In this document: positions 8,301-16,359 of the stretch, piece by piece | Layout of the letters: every line of letters begins with the position of its first letter | Numbering within the stretch: position 1 is the first letter of the stretch | Source: Symbiodinium natans | Taxonomy: Eukaryota; Sar; Dinophyceae; Suessiales; Symbiodiniaceae | Assembly (NCBI GenBank): GCA_905221605.1 | Contig: CAJNDS010001350.1 | Coordinates: 1 to 21,834, forward strand | Length of the DNA: 21,834 nt | Direction: 5' to 3' | Made by a program: the position numbers and the translations under genes | The notes under the pieces: model-generated | The model's database searches: none | What the model was told of the DNA's origin: nothing | Seen by the model: the letters and a program-made list of their open reading frames with translations, nothing else

Positions 8301-8792
8301 GAGGACCCGTGCCTCTACATGAAGCTCAACGCCTCGATGCGCTCCCAAGATCCCCAGGATGAGAGGAGGCTGAAGGTCTACCTGGACTACATCTACCATC
8401 TCACCGAGGCCCTCGCCCTCTTGCCGGCGTATGCAGGGGCGGCCTACCGTGGCACAAGCATCTTCTTCAAGAGTGGCTTGTACGAAGTCGGCAAGAAGAT
8501 CACCTGGCAGGCCTTCACCTCCACGACCCGGGACCAGCTCGCGGCCATCAGCTTCCTCCAGTGTGAGTCCAGGAAGCTGTCGGGGACCCTGTTCGTGCTG
8601 GAGGTGAAGTCCGGTAGGAGAGTGGAAGCAATCAGCGAGTTCGTGGAAGAGAAGGAAGTGCTCGTGAGCTACAACTCGTTTTGGGAGGTTACCAAGATCG
8701 TGACCTCCCCGGCGGAGAAAGCAGAGCTTTGCGACGACTTGAGTGCCTATAACTTGTCGGACTTGGACGTCTACTGCTTGAAGCAGTTGTAG
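8301..8792 (+). CDS. Arginine-type mono-ADP-ribosyltransferase, exon 2 (catalytic domain)
   Basis: About 163 codons to the TAG at 8790-8792 contain the three hallmarks of the R-S-E ART class in order: Y-R-G (Arg codon 8448), F-T-S-T-T (8514-8528), and E-E-K-E-V-L-V, in which E-x-E uses Glu codons 8649 and 8655. The spacing and flanking strands match the eukaryotic NAD:arginine ADP-ribosyltransferase domain. The reaction would be transfer of one ADP-ribose from NAD+ to an arginine of a protein. No signal peptide or GPI signal is seen in the visible exons, so an intracellular role is possible. The end (SDLDVYCLKQL) looks like a natural C terminus. The 272-codon minus-strand frame across this exon is a shadow. 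Confidence 0.75.
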   Translation, partial: EDPCLYMKLNASMRSQDPQDERRLKVYLDYIYHLTEALALLPAYAGAAYRGTSIFFKSGLYEVGKKITWQAFTSTTRDQLAAISFLQCESRKLSGTLFVLEVKSGRRVEAISEFVEEKEVLVSYNSFWEVTKIVTSPAEKAELCDDLSAYNLSDLDVYCLKQL

Positions 8793-9700
8793 AGGTATAG
8801 AGCGGACCCCACGACTTGTGGACTGGTTTGTCCTCTTTCGTTGGTGGAGGTTTGAGAGCTGAGAAGACAAGGCAGAAGCTGCCACGACCTCTGGCACGGT
8901 AGGAGGTGCCCTGACATACTGGCATCCACTTCACGTATCACTTGCTTTAATGTGCTGAAGCATCTGAGCCCGCGCTTCCCTTCAAAAAGCCGTCCCAGAA
9001 ACCCTGCGCACTGCGGCAAAACCCTCAACCCCAGTCAATAACGACGTTCGCCCCCTTCATAAACTCTACATAACTTTTTTTACCTTTCAACCCTAAACCC
9101 TGCTTAAACCTTGAGCTGCAAGGCAGCGCCAAAATGGAGAAGGGTTTTATGGTTTGGGGTTTCTTGCAAGTGTGCATGACATCGTTGAACAACTTCTGTG
9201 CTGAAACTCGAAGCTTGCAAGATTCTTTTTGGGCAAGGATGGGACGTGGTCCGCTCGCGAGGTTCAGGGTTTAGGGTTGAGGGTTTAGGGCTTGGAAGGT
9301 TGCGGGTTAAGGGTTCAGGGTCCAGGGTGCTTCATAGATCATGCTCGGGGTAGTGCGAGCAGGAGTGCGTGCAGGGTTTAGGGTTCAGCAGCTCATGTAT
9401 TGGCTTTCACTTTACCGCCACAGGATCAGTCGTCTGCCGGGTACAGATATTTAATCATATGCAGTTTCGAATCGCAGAGTACTTTTGCATGCAACATATA
9501 CCCTCTGTAGATTCCGTAGAAGTGCGCGTGCTTCGCATTCCGCGTACCCTTACCTGTGAGTTGATGCTTTGCATCCATATCGACTCGTCCGTTCTTTTCT
9601 CCTTCTTGGCTCGAGCCAAGACATGGAAGCCGCCGGGCTCCGCGAGGCGGGGTGGGGGAGGAGTTATGCGAAGTTGTTAAACTCTGGTCAGTACAGGTCT
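8793..9700. other. Non-coding stretch with degenerate telomere-like motifs
   Basis: This follows the ART gene. AACCCTAAACCCTG-like motifs occur at 9088-9105, and GGGTTTAGGG-like motifs in the opposite orientation at 9265-9390. The plus frame at 9369-9680 and minus frame at 9426-9767 overlap and have no recognisable domain. Confidence 0.5.
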
Positions 9701-9702
9701 CT

Positions 9703-9850
9703 GCAATCTCGAATTGCAGTATACCCCGGTATTCTAGCCGAGATTCTAGCCTTTGTACTACACTCAAGTATACTTACCCATACTCTACAGGAATCTCTAA
9801 TTGCAGTATACCCTCTGGTATTCTCGCCTTGGTACTACACGCAGGTATAC
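9703..9850. repeat. Two diverged tandem copies of a ~88-bp unit
   Basis: CTCGAATTGCAGTATACCCC...GGTATTCTAGC...TGTACTACACTCAAGTATA (about 9708-9775) is followed by CTCTAATTGCAGTATACCCT...GGTATTCTCGC...GGTACTACACGCAGGTATA (about 9792-9850). Both are rich in GTATAC-type palindromes. Confidence 0.7.
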
Positions 9851-10117
9851 CATAGTTTTGCAGGAGATCGTGTACACTAGACGGGAGCGCTGCAGGGACC
9901 TCTTCACCCGCACCTTGGGCAACAGGGAAGCGCATCATATGCCCATAACACCAGTGCATTTCTACATAGTATCAACAGTATACAATATACTATACATGAC
10001 ATTCTGTGTGCTATTATAGATGCACGATCCTGCGCATCTTGCGTGCGACATATGACCGAAGTTGTTCAACGCTGGAGCTGCTTTAAACCGGGTTTACACA
10101 ATAGAGGGTTGCAGTTT

Positions 10118-10415
10118 GTTCACTATATACGATATGATACTATTGTATACTGGCTATGCTATACAGTATAGTCTACGATATAGTATACCATATAGTATAG
10201 CATACTAACTGCACGATATAGTATAGTATACTCCACTGGCTTCGTGAAATGTCTTCAAGTTTCGAAGCTTCCCCTGAGCTGCGCCGCAGTAGCGTGGCGT
10301 CTGACAAATGAATAGAGTATAGTAGGAAAGAATATATATATATATATAATTATATGCAGTATACAATCTAGTATACTATCCAGTATACTGTACCGTATAC
10401 TATCTAGCATAGCTA
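10118..10415. repeat. AT-rich palindrome cluster (AGTATACT / GTATAC)
   Basis: TATAC, GTATA, AGTATA and ATATAGTATA motifs recur about every 10-15 bp at 10118-10230 and again at 10320-10405, the latter including an (AT)n run at 10330-10348. The motifs are self-complementary, so the region could form many small cruciforms. It ends about 20 bp before the start codon of the ankyrin gene. Confidence 0.75.
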
Positions 10416-10430
10416 GCCACAAAGATTCTC

Positions 10431-12419
10431 ATGACTTGCCCCGGAGGCGTGCTTAAGACGGTGGTCAACTTCCTCGTTTTGATTCTGGACCAAGTCATGG
10501 ATCATCTGGCGGCCAAGGGTCACGTGGAGTTTGCCTGGGCCCTGTCGGGCATCGACCTGGGCACCTTGGAAGTGCAGGGCGACTCCCGCCCGGCCGACCT
10601 GAGGCGAGAACTGGAGGACCTTTTAAAAACTTCGGCCTTGTCATTGCGCCTTGTGCTCGAAGGCGTGCAGGAAGTACAAGACAAGGCGACGACAGAAGCA
10701 AGCGATGATGGCAGCTTGCAGGGAGGGCTGGAGCACCTTCGCCAGGTCGACGCGCTCCTCGACTGCGCCCAGCGCATGGCGCTCGCAGATCGCTCGCCAT
10801 GCCGAGTGCTGGCTTTCCGAAAGGTTCCCCCACCTTTTCCAGGGATCAAGCCTTTCTTGAACTTCCTGTTCCGGAATCGGCATGAATTGACTTGGGGCCC
10901 GAGTGCCATTTACGACCTGACGCGCGGCGTTGTTGCTTTGGAGCAGGATGGTCAGTCTCGCCCGCGGCGCAGGGACAGCAACGACAGCAACGACAGCAAC
11001 GACAGCAACGACAGCAACGACGGCGACTACAGCTTTGACGAACGCCAATTCGACAACCCTTCCCGGACGAGAATCGACTGCAACACACAGTTTTTCATGC
11101 CCCTTGTGGATGAGGAGGGAGTGGAAGATAGGAGCTATGAGGTTTTGGGTACTGCTTTACACCATGCCGTCTTGCGTGGCCTTACCAGCGTGTGCAAGGG
11201 CCTGCTTGATGACCCGGCCTTTACAGAAAGCGACGCGCACTTTGACGTCGGCATCTGGAACCGCCGGGGCCCCGAATATTGTTCTGAGCGAGGTACAGCT
11301 CTCCACGCGGCCCTACCCTCAAGCCTTTGGCGCAACACTATCAACACTGAGATTGTCACAATGCTCCTTCAGCACAGGCGCTTCACAGCCCTGAATGAGA
11401 CAAACGAAGATTCGGAGACGGCTTTCCACATTGCGGCCAGGTTGCACAACCATGGCTTGGAGAAAACCCAGATCCTCAAGGAGTTCCTGGCAGCTGACCT
11501 CGTTGACGTCAATGCCTTGACCTCTGAGGGTTGTAGCGCGCTGCACATGGCCGCTGCCTCAGGGGACGCTGCAACTTGCAAGCTGCTGCTGGACCATGCT
11601 GCCTTCACGGCTGCCGATGCATGGGGCACGTTACCAGAGTCTATCTCGAATTTTTGTTGTACTGACAGGGACCATGACGATGACCATCTCTATCACCCCT
11701 TCGACCTCTATTGGTACTCGCGGTGCCACATGGAGGACACCGGCACGGCCTTGCATACAGCGGTTGAGATGAACCATGCAGATGTTGTTGCAGTTCTTCT
11801 CGGCCACAGCCGCTTCACAGCTGTCACCTTGGCGAATGGAAACGGAAAGACAGCTTTACACAGAGCAGCGATGCTGGGCCGACTTGGCCTTGTCAAGCAG
11901 CTGCTGGAAGATGGCCGCTCCGTGGATGTCAGGACTCGTGCCGGTGAGACGGCGCTCGACCTGGCCCTGCGGCTGAGGCCAGCGGAGCGCGCCCGCAGCC
12001 ATCGCTCAGCCACCCTTTCGGACCACGAGCAGGAAGACATGCTTCGCAGGCATGATGCGGTGATCATGGCCCTGGGAGGTCATGGGCTGAAGCTGGACAT
12101 ACCCAACCTTTCCTCGCAGAGGAAGCAGGCATATGAGCAGTGTTTCCATGCCGAGGACCACATGGATGGCCGCTGGCGCAAGCGTCTGAGTCTCCGGAAA
12201 GGGGGCCGTCGAAAGGACGAGGTAGCGAGGAAGGCGGCCAGGGAAGGTGAGCTTGAGAAGCTGGCTGGCAAAGCCGCAGGCTACGTGAAGAAGTGCAAAG
12301 AATCCAAAGCATCCAAGGCCCTGAGCAGCTGGAGCATCGATTCACCCGACTTTCAAGTAAGCCTGCCCAAAACCACAGCGCGACAAACCTTGACGTCATC
12401 AAGGGACGCTCCCAACTGA
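10431..12419 (+). CDS. Ankyrin-repeat protein, 662 residues
   Basis: A single uninterrupted frame starts at the first ATG after an in-frame TAG at 10410. Residues 1-170 are a helical N-terminal region without a recognised domain. Residues 182-196 are five Asp-Ser-Asn units encoded by a GACAGCAAC repeat (about 10974-11018). Ankyrin repeats follow, recognised by G-T-A-L-H-x-A cores at about residues 240, 288, 329 (TAFHIAA), 369, 438 and 474, with a last one at 505-515 (ETALDLAL). Acidic insertions of 20-40 residues separate some repeats, notably 405-432. A phrase (H/D)xxxFTA recurs at the end of several repeats. Residues 580-630 are Lys/Arg-rich. There is no signal peptide or membrane anchor, so the likely role is protein-protein scaffolding. 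The lack of introns over 2 kb contrasts with the intron-rich locus downstream. Confidence 0.85.
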   Translation: MTCPGGVLKTVVNFLVLILDQVMDHLAAKGHVEFAWALSGIDLGTLEVQGDSRPADLRRELEDLLKTSALSLRLVLEGVQEVQDKATTEASDDGSLQGGLEHLRQVDALLDCAQRMALADRSPCRVLAFRKVPPPFPGIKPFLNFLFRNRHELTWGPSAIYDLTRGVVALEQDGQSRPRRRDSNDSNDSNDSNDSNDGDYSFDERQFDNPSRTRIDCNTQFFMPLVDEEGVEDRSYEVLGTALHHAVLRGLTSVCKGLLDDPAFTESDAHFDVGIWNRRGPEYCSERGTALHAALPSSLWRNTINTEIVTMLLQHRRFTALNETNEDSETAFHIAARLHNHGLEKTQILKEFLAADLVDVNALTSEGCSALHMAAASGDAATCKLLLDHAAFTAADAWGTLPESISNFCCTDRDHDDDHLYHPFDLYWYSRCHMEDTGTALHTAVEMNHADVVAVLLGHSRFTAVTLANGNGKTALHRAAMLGRLGLVKQLLEDGRSVDVRTRAGETALDLALRLRPAERARSHRSATLSDHEQEDMLRRHDAVIMALGGHGLKLDIPNLSSQRKQAYEQCFHAEDHMDGRWRKRLSLRKGGRRKDEVARKAAREGELEKLAGKAAGYVKKCKESKASKALSSWSIDSPDFQVSLPKTTARQTLTSSRDAPN

Positions 12420-12554
12420 GGTGCACAGGCCAAAGCCTCACCATGATCAGTGGGCACCCAGGTGGAGTCTTGGCAGCGTGCGACGGGTTGCGGCATGAAA
12501 AGCAGCGCTCGGTGCCACAACTTGCGAAGCCGATGATATGTGTGCCATGCGAGA
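12420..12554. other. 3' flank of the ankyrin gene
   Basis: No gene is seen. CGACGGGTTGCGGCATG (12481-12497) recurs almost exactly at 13425-13441. ACAACTTGCGAAGCC (12517-12531) recurs with one change at 12701-12715, on the other side of the telomeric array. Confidence 0.5.
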
Positions 12555-12698
12555 CCCTAAACCCTAAACCCTAAACCCTAAACCCTAAACCCTAAACCCT
12601 AAACCCTAAACCCTAAACCCTAAACCCTAAACCCTAAACCCTAAACCCTAAACCCTAAACCCTAAACCCTAAACCCTAAACCCTAAACCCTAAACCCT
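12555..12698. repeat. Interstitial telomere array (CCCTAAA)n
   Basis: About 20.5 uninterrupted, essentially perfect CCCTAAA heptamers. It is flanked by a 15-bp direct repeat with one mismatch (12517-12531 and 12701-12715). The perfection suggests recent insertion or active homogenisation. Confidence 0.97.
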
Positions 12699-12918
12699 GT
12701 ACAACTTGCGGAGCCCGGTGGGTGTCTCCATATAATCAGGGTATCAGCTTGAGAAGCTTGTGAGGGCTTCGCGTAAGAATGCTTGATCGAAACTGGACTG
12801 GTTCAAGGATCCTCCCCCTAAAACCCACTACCCCTCCTGGAAGAAGCTTTGCAACCTTACACCACAAGGGTCCTTGCAACTAAACCCTGAACCATGAACC
12901 CAAAACCCTAGACCTTAG

Positions 12919-13085
12919 GCGAAAGAACCCGGCAGTGGGCTCCTGGGCCTGGGTCCCAACTTGCTGCGAAAGCTTTGCAAACTTGGGCCTCCATGCAGCA
13001 AGGCGTTCCAGCAGCATTTGCTTTAGCGCTGGCCGGCATGCTTCTCCTTGCCTCCGGAAATCTCCTTGACAGCGCTGGCTTGAAG
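12919..13085 (+). CDS. Unknown protein, coding island A1 (before introner)
   Basis: It begins after a likely acceptor, CCTTAG|G at 12918/12919, and is open to 13085 in the frame of ATG 12993. That frame encodes a hydrophobic stretch, GVPAAFALALAGMLLLASG (about 13002-13058), which could be a membrane segment or signal anchor, then NLLDSAGLK. The sequence is then interrupted by a 107-bp TIR element, after which the same frame resumes with EAERAEEACF. No family is recognised. The frame is lost if the element is retained and exact if it is removed, which strongly supports real coding. Confidence 0.55.
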
Positions 13086-13192
13086 GAAGCAGAGACTTTC
13101 TGTTGGTTAGCAGGGAATGGGTGAGGTAGTCTATATCCCATATGTACCCTTTAAGGGATTATATAGGGTACCTCAGACCTGCCAACCAGCAG
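13086..13192 (+). mobile_element. Introner-like TIR element, copy 2, within a coding frame
   Basis: A 107-bp insertion flanked by a 12-bp direct repeat AGGAAGCAGAGA (13084-13095 and 13191-13202). Its termini, CTGTTGGTTAGCAGG on the left and the complement CTGCTGGTTGGCAGG on the right, match the ends of copies 1 and 3, and the core shares GGGATTATATAGGGTACCT. Read as an intron it runs from AG|GA to AG|G, a dinoflagellate-type GA-AG intron. Its length is not a multiple of three, yet removal joins AAG|GAA and restores the frame on both sides. Confidence 0.75.
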
Positions 13193-13330
13193 GAAGCAGA
13201 GAGGGCAGAGGAGGCGTGCTTCTCGGTGGTGGGACTGATGGCGAGCTTGGAGCAGAAATGCCAAGTGGCCAGCCAATTCGAGCACTTGGTTGATTACTCA
13301 GCTTGGTGGCTGGGCTTTTTCAGGAAAGCA
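13193..13330 (+). CDS. Unknown protein, coding island A2 (after introner)
   Basis: Continues island A1 in frame: EAERAEEACFSVVGLMASLE, then a Cys/Gln/His segment and a YSAWWLGFFRK segment. The likely end is a GT donor at 13331 (AAAGCA|GTCTTT, phase 0) or a GA donor at 13324 (TTCAG|GAAAG). Degenerate telomere repeats begin 12 bp later. The aromatic/hydrophobic tail suggests a second membrane-proximal helix. The family is unknown. Confidence 0.55.
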
Positions 13331-13342
13331 GTCTTTCTAGTT

Positions 13343-13408
13343 TCAACCCTAAACCCGAAACCCTAAACCCTAGACCCTAGACCCTAAACCCTAAACTCTA
13401 AACCCAAA
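13343..13408. repeat. Degenerate (CCCTAAA)n array
   Basis: About nine heptamers with variants CCCGAAA, CCCTAGA and CTCTAAA, directly downstream of coding island A2. Confidence 0.9.
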
Positions 13409-13520
13409 CGATTGCCCGCGCCGTCTACGGGTTGCGGCATGGGTTTGCAGCTCCTGCAAGGGCTTCCCGGACCAGAGGGCGAACCAGGGCGGACCGGGGG
13501 GGGGACGACAGAAACTTTGC

Positions 13521-13580
13521 TTACTGTTGGTTAGCAGGGCAGGGGTGCGGTACCCAAAATCCCTCCCTGTATATATGTAG

Positions 13581-13617
<37 letters not shown>

Positions 13618-13685
13618 TATATATGTATCCTTTAAGGGATGAAATAGGGTACCTCATTCCCTCATTCCCTTCTAACCAACAGTAA
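13521..13685. mobile_element. TIR element, copy 3, with internal (TA)n expansion
   Basis: A 165-bp element with termini TTACTGTTGGTTAGCAGGG and complement TTACTGTTGGTTAGAAGGG. GGTACCC lies inside both arms, and the core CCTTTAAGGGAT is shared with copy 2. It is longer than copies 1 and 2 because of a (TA)n microsatellite at 13585-13622. The only flanking match is GC on both sides, so the target duplication is unclear. Confidence 0.75.
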
Positions 13686-13688
13686 GCC

Positions 13689-13782
13689 TGGGGGGAAGGA
13701 AGGGTTGACTTAGGGCAAGGAGGCCAGATCCGGGTCAGCTTGGTGTCCAGACGCCTCTCGGCCGGGGGCCGAGGCGGACTTG
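13689..13782. repeat. Dispersed repeat, shared with 17712-17792
   Basis: Shares GGGGGGAA...GGGTTG, AAGGAGGCC, GATCCGGGTC and CCAGACGC(C/T)TCTCGGC with 17712-17792 in the same order, with small gaps. On the minus strand both copies read a similar Pro/Arg-rich peptide. Confidence 0.7.
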
Positions 13783-13797
13783 TTTCAAAAAGAACTT

Positions 13798-13848
13798 TAA
13801 GGTTTTAGGGTTTGGGTTTTGGGTTGAGGGTTTAGGGTTTAGGGCTGA
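13798..13848. repeat. Degenerate (TTTAGGG)n array, reverse orientation
   Basis: About six heptamers with variants TTTGGG and TTGAGGG. The orientation is opposite to the array at 13343-13408. Confidence 0.85.
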
Positions 13849-13864
13849 GCTCTAGTTTGCAAAG

Positions 13865-13991
13865 GTCCCCCACCCTCAAGAGCAGGTATGTCCTGGAGCA
13901 GCTAGCTAGTCCGGGCTTTACCGAGTACACCTGGCTAGGGGAGCTGGCGCGGTCTCCGGTCGGGCAAGCCGTGAAGCAGAAGGCTCCCAAG
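13865..13991 (+). CDS. Unknown protein, coding island B
   Basis: Bounded by GCAAAG|G (13864/13865) and AAG|GTTTAG (13991/13992). One frame is open throughout and has protein-like composition: RYVLEQLASPGFTEYTWLGE, then LARSPVGQAVKQKAPK. The reading then meets TAG inside the telomere repeat, so the array must be intronic if the island is coding. The phase relative to island A2 does not fit directly (A2 ends in phase 0, B starts in phase 2), so an exon between them is missing or not recognised. Confidence 0.4.
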
Positions 13992-14091
13992 GTTTAGGGT
14001 TTAGGGTTTAGGGTTTAGGCTTTGGGGTTTAGGGTTTAGGGTTTAGGGTTTAGGGTTTAGGGTTACCCTAAACCCTAAGCCCTAAATCCCA
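13992..14091. repeat. Head-to-head telomere junction (TTTAGGG)n-(CCCTAAA)n
   Basis: Ten TTTAGGG heptamers (one TTTAGGC and one TTTGGGG variant) run to 14062. They switch within two bases at GGGTTACCC (14060-14068) to CCCTAAA heptamers, which continue to 14090. This orientation is the one produced by end-to-end fusion of two telomeres. Confidence 0.9.
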
Positions 14092-14259
14092 TTCTTGAGC
14101 CACAACCCCCCCCACTCACTGATGAGGGATTGGAGTTGAAGGGGCCTTCGAAGGGCCAATGAGGCTTGGGGTTTTTTGAAATTCGAGGGGCGCGGGGAGC
14201 TCGATTGCCAACCGTCGCACACGTGTAACGTAGATGGTCATGCAAGATTTTGTCCATTC

Positions 14260-14520
14260 ACAGTATTAATTGATTTACAAGGAGTGAAGCGTACGCGTGA
14301 AATCAATTAAGATGTGAACGAAGTGGGGCGCTCATTTAATATTTGACAGGCGCCCCATTCATTATATTAATATCGCACGGGCTTTATATTAACTAGCCCG
14401 TATTATTGTATTTGCAAGGAATTTAAGACGCGCGAAATACAATAATGGAGAGAACGAAGTGAAACAAAGGATTTTGAGGGGGCACAATATTATTATTACA
14501 AAAGCCCCCTTAATCGTAAA
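14260..14520. repeat. Mitochondrial-type hairpin inverted repeats (nuclear insertion)
   Basis: Five stems lie in a row in AT-rich DNA: 14266-14276/14300-14310 (11 bp), 14324-14331/14350-14357 (8 bp), 14377-14383/14395-14401 (7 bp), 14402-14413/14435-14446 (12 bp), 14477-14483/14504-14510 (7 bp). GAACGAAGTG occurs at 14315 and again at 14452. Such clustered hairpins are characteristic of dinoflagellate mitochondrial DNA, and this stretch abuts the cox1 3' end. Confidence 0.7.
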
Positions 14521-15209
<689 letters not shown>

Positions 15210-15667
15210 CCCAAACCCCCAAACCCTAAACAAACCCTAAACCCTAAACCCTACACCCCTAAACCCTAAACCCTAAACCCTACACCCCTACACCCCTACA
15301 CCCCTACACCCCTAAACCCCTAAACCCCTAAACCCTAAACCCTAAACCCTAAACCCTAAACCCTAAACCCTAAACCCTAAACCCTAAACCCTATAAACCC
15401 TAAACCCTAAACCCTAAACCCTAAACCCTAAACCCTAAACCCTAAACCCTAAACCCTAAACCCTAAACCCTAAACCCTGAACCCTAAACCCTAAACCCTA
15501 AACCCTAAACCCTAAACCCTAAACCCTAAACCCTAAACCCTAAACCTAAACCCTCAACCCTAAACCCTGAACCCTAACCTTAAAACCTTAAACCCTAGAC
15601 CCTAGACCCTAGACCCTAGACCCTAAACCCTAAACCCTGAACCCTACACCCGAAACCTTAAACCCGA
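15210..15667. repeat. Long interstitial (CCCTAAA)n array with variant blocks
   Basis: About 60 heptamers. A block of CCCCTACA / CCCCTAAA octamers lies at 15250-15330, a long perfect stretch at 15335-15540, and a CCCTAGA block at 15590-15625. The variants are clustered, which suggests local tandem duplication inside the array. Confidence 0.95.
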
Positions 15668-15684
15668 TTGCCTGAACCCTACAG

Positions 15685-15761
15685 GCTCTTGAAGCTGGTG
15701 CAAGAACCACCCGTGCAAGTATGGATGAGGCATGCGGCCAATGCGACTCGCATACCCAGGG
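15685..15761 (+). CDS. Unknown protein, coding island C
   Basis: Begins at CTACAG|G right after the telomere array and ends near AGGG|GTCGGG just before the reverse-oriented array. Two frames are open; the more protein-like reads LLKLVQEPPVQVWMRHAANA. It is too short to be certain on its own, and is supported mainly by its position between two arrays with splice-like edges. Confidence 0.3.
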
Positions 15762-15769
15762 GTCGGGTT

Positions 15770-15893
15770 TTGTTGGGTTTAGGGTTTAGGGTTTCGGGTT
15801 TAGGGTCTAGGGTCTAGGGTTTAGGGTTTAGGGTTTTGTTGGGTTTAGGTTTTAGGGTTTAGGGTTCGGGTTTAGGGTGTAGGGTTTAGGGAG
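15770..15893. repeat. (TTTAGGG)n array, reverse orientation
   Basis: About 16 imperfect heptamers (TTTCGGG and TCTAGGG variants). The orientation is opposite to the array ending at 15667, from which it is separated by coding island C. Confidence 0.9.
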
Positions 15894-16016
15894 TTGATGA
15901 ACGTTTTGCATGTTTGGGATTTAGGGGTTTTAGGATGTGGGAATCAGGGCTTAAGGTTTTGGAGGCTGACACGCTTGAGGTCTAGGGCCAAGGGGAAGTC
16001 GAATCTAGCCTCACAG

Positions 16017-16039
16017 GATGGAACTGATGACGCCCATGG
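16017..16039 (+). CDS. Unknown protein, short coding island D
   Basis: Bounded by CTCACAG|G and CATGG|GTGACG. It reads MELMTPM and leaves one base, which combines with the first two bases of island E (16215) to make a Gly codon, keeping the frame across a GT-AG intron. Confidence 0.35.
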
Positions 16040-16214
16040 GTGACGTTGAGTCACCCCTAAACCCTAAACCCTAAACCCTAAACCCTAAACCCTAAACCCT
16101 AAACCCTAAACCCTAAACCCTAAACCCTAAACCCTAAACCCTAAACCCTAAACCCTAAACCCCAAACCCCAAACCCTAAACCCTAAACCCTAAACCCTAC
16201 ACCCTAAACTACAG
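16040..16214 (+). repeat. Telomere-repeat intron (CCCTAAA)n, GT-AG
   Basis: A 175-bp interval from GTGACG to CTACAG. About 21 CCCTAAA heptamers (16055-16209) make up nearly all of it. The exon sides CATGG|GTGA and ACAG|GTGA share GGTGA, so the boundaries again look like a short direct repeat. Confidence 0.55.
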
Positions 16215-16294
16215 GTGATGGATTCGACTACGGGCACTTCTTCACGTCTTATGCCACCTGCGACTTGGAAGCTGAATTTGTAAACCTTGATCTT
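16215..16294 (+). CDS. Unknown protein, coding island E
   Basis: This is the clearest of the short islands. In the frame set by island D it reads DGFDYGHFFTSYATCDLEAE, then FVNLDL, with aromatic, acidic and Cys content typical of folded protein. It may end at GATCTT|GTTGGTTAGG (16294) or at 16298, and TTTAGGG repeats begin within 10 bp. The first ten bases of the following intron, TGTTGGTTAG, equal the TIR core of the introner-like family. Confidence 0.45.
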
Positions 16295-16296
16295 GT

Positions 16297-16359
16297 TGGT
16301 TAGGGTTTAGGGTTTAGGGTTTTGGGTTTTAGGTTTTGGGTTTTGGGTTTTGGGTTTAG
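16297..16359. repeat. (TTTAGGG)n/(TTTTGGG)n array
   Basis: About eight heptamers that drift to GGTTTTG. They form the 5' part of the putative intron after island E. Confidence 0.85.

Noticed and set aside
8079-8897. Long minus-strand frame (272 codons) across the ART exon
   Set aside because: It reads poly-glycine through the poly-C tract and is antisense to a domain with clear R-S-E motifs; it is a shadow of GC-rich coding DNA.
12555-12698. CRISPR-like or true terminal telomere interpretation of the heptamer arrays
   Set aside because: Seven-base units with no spacers are not CRISPR. Unique sequence and genes on both sides show the arrays are interstitial, not chromosome ends.
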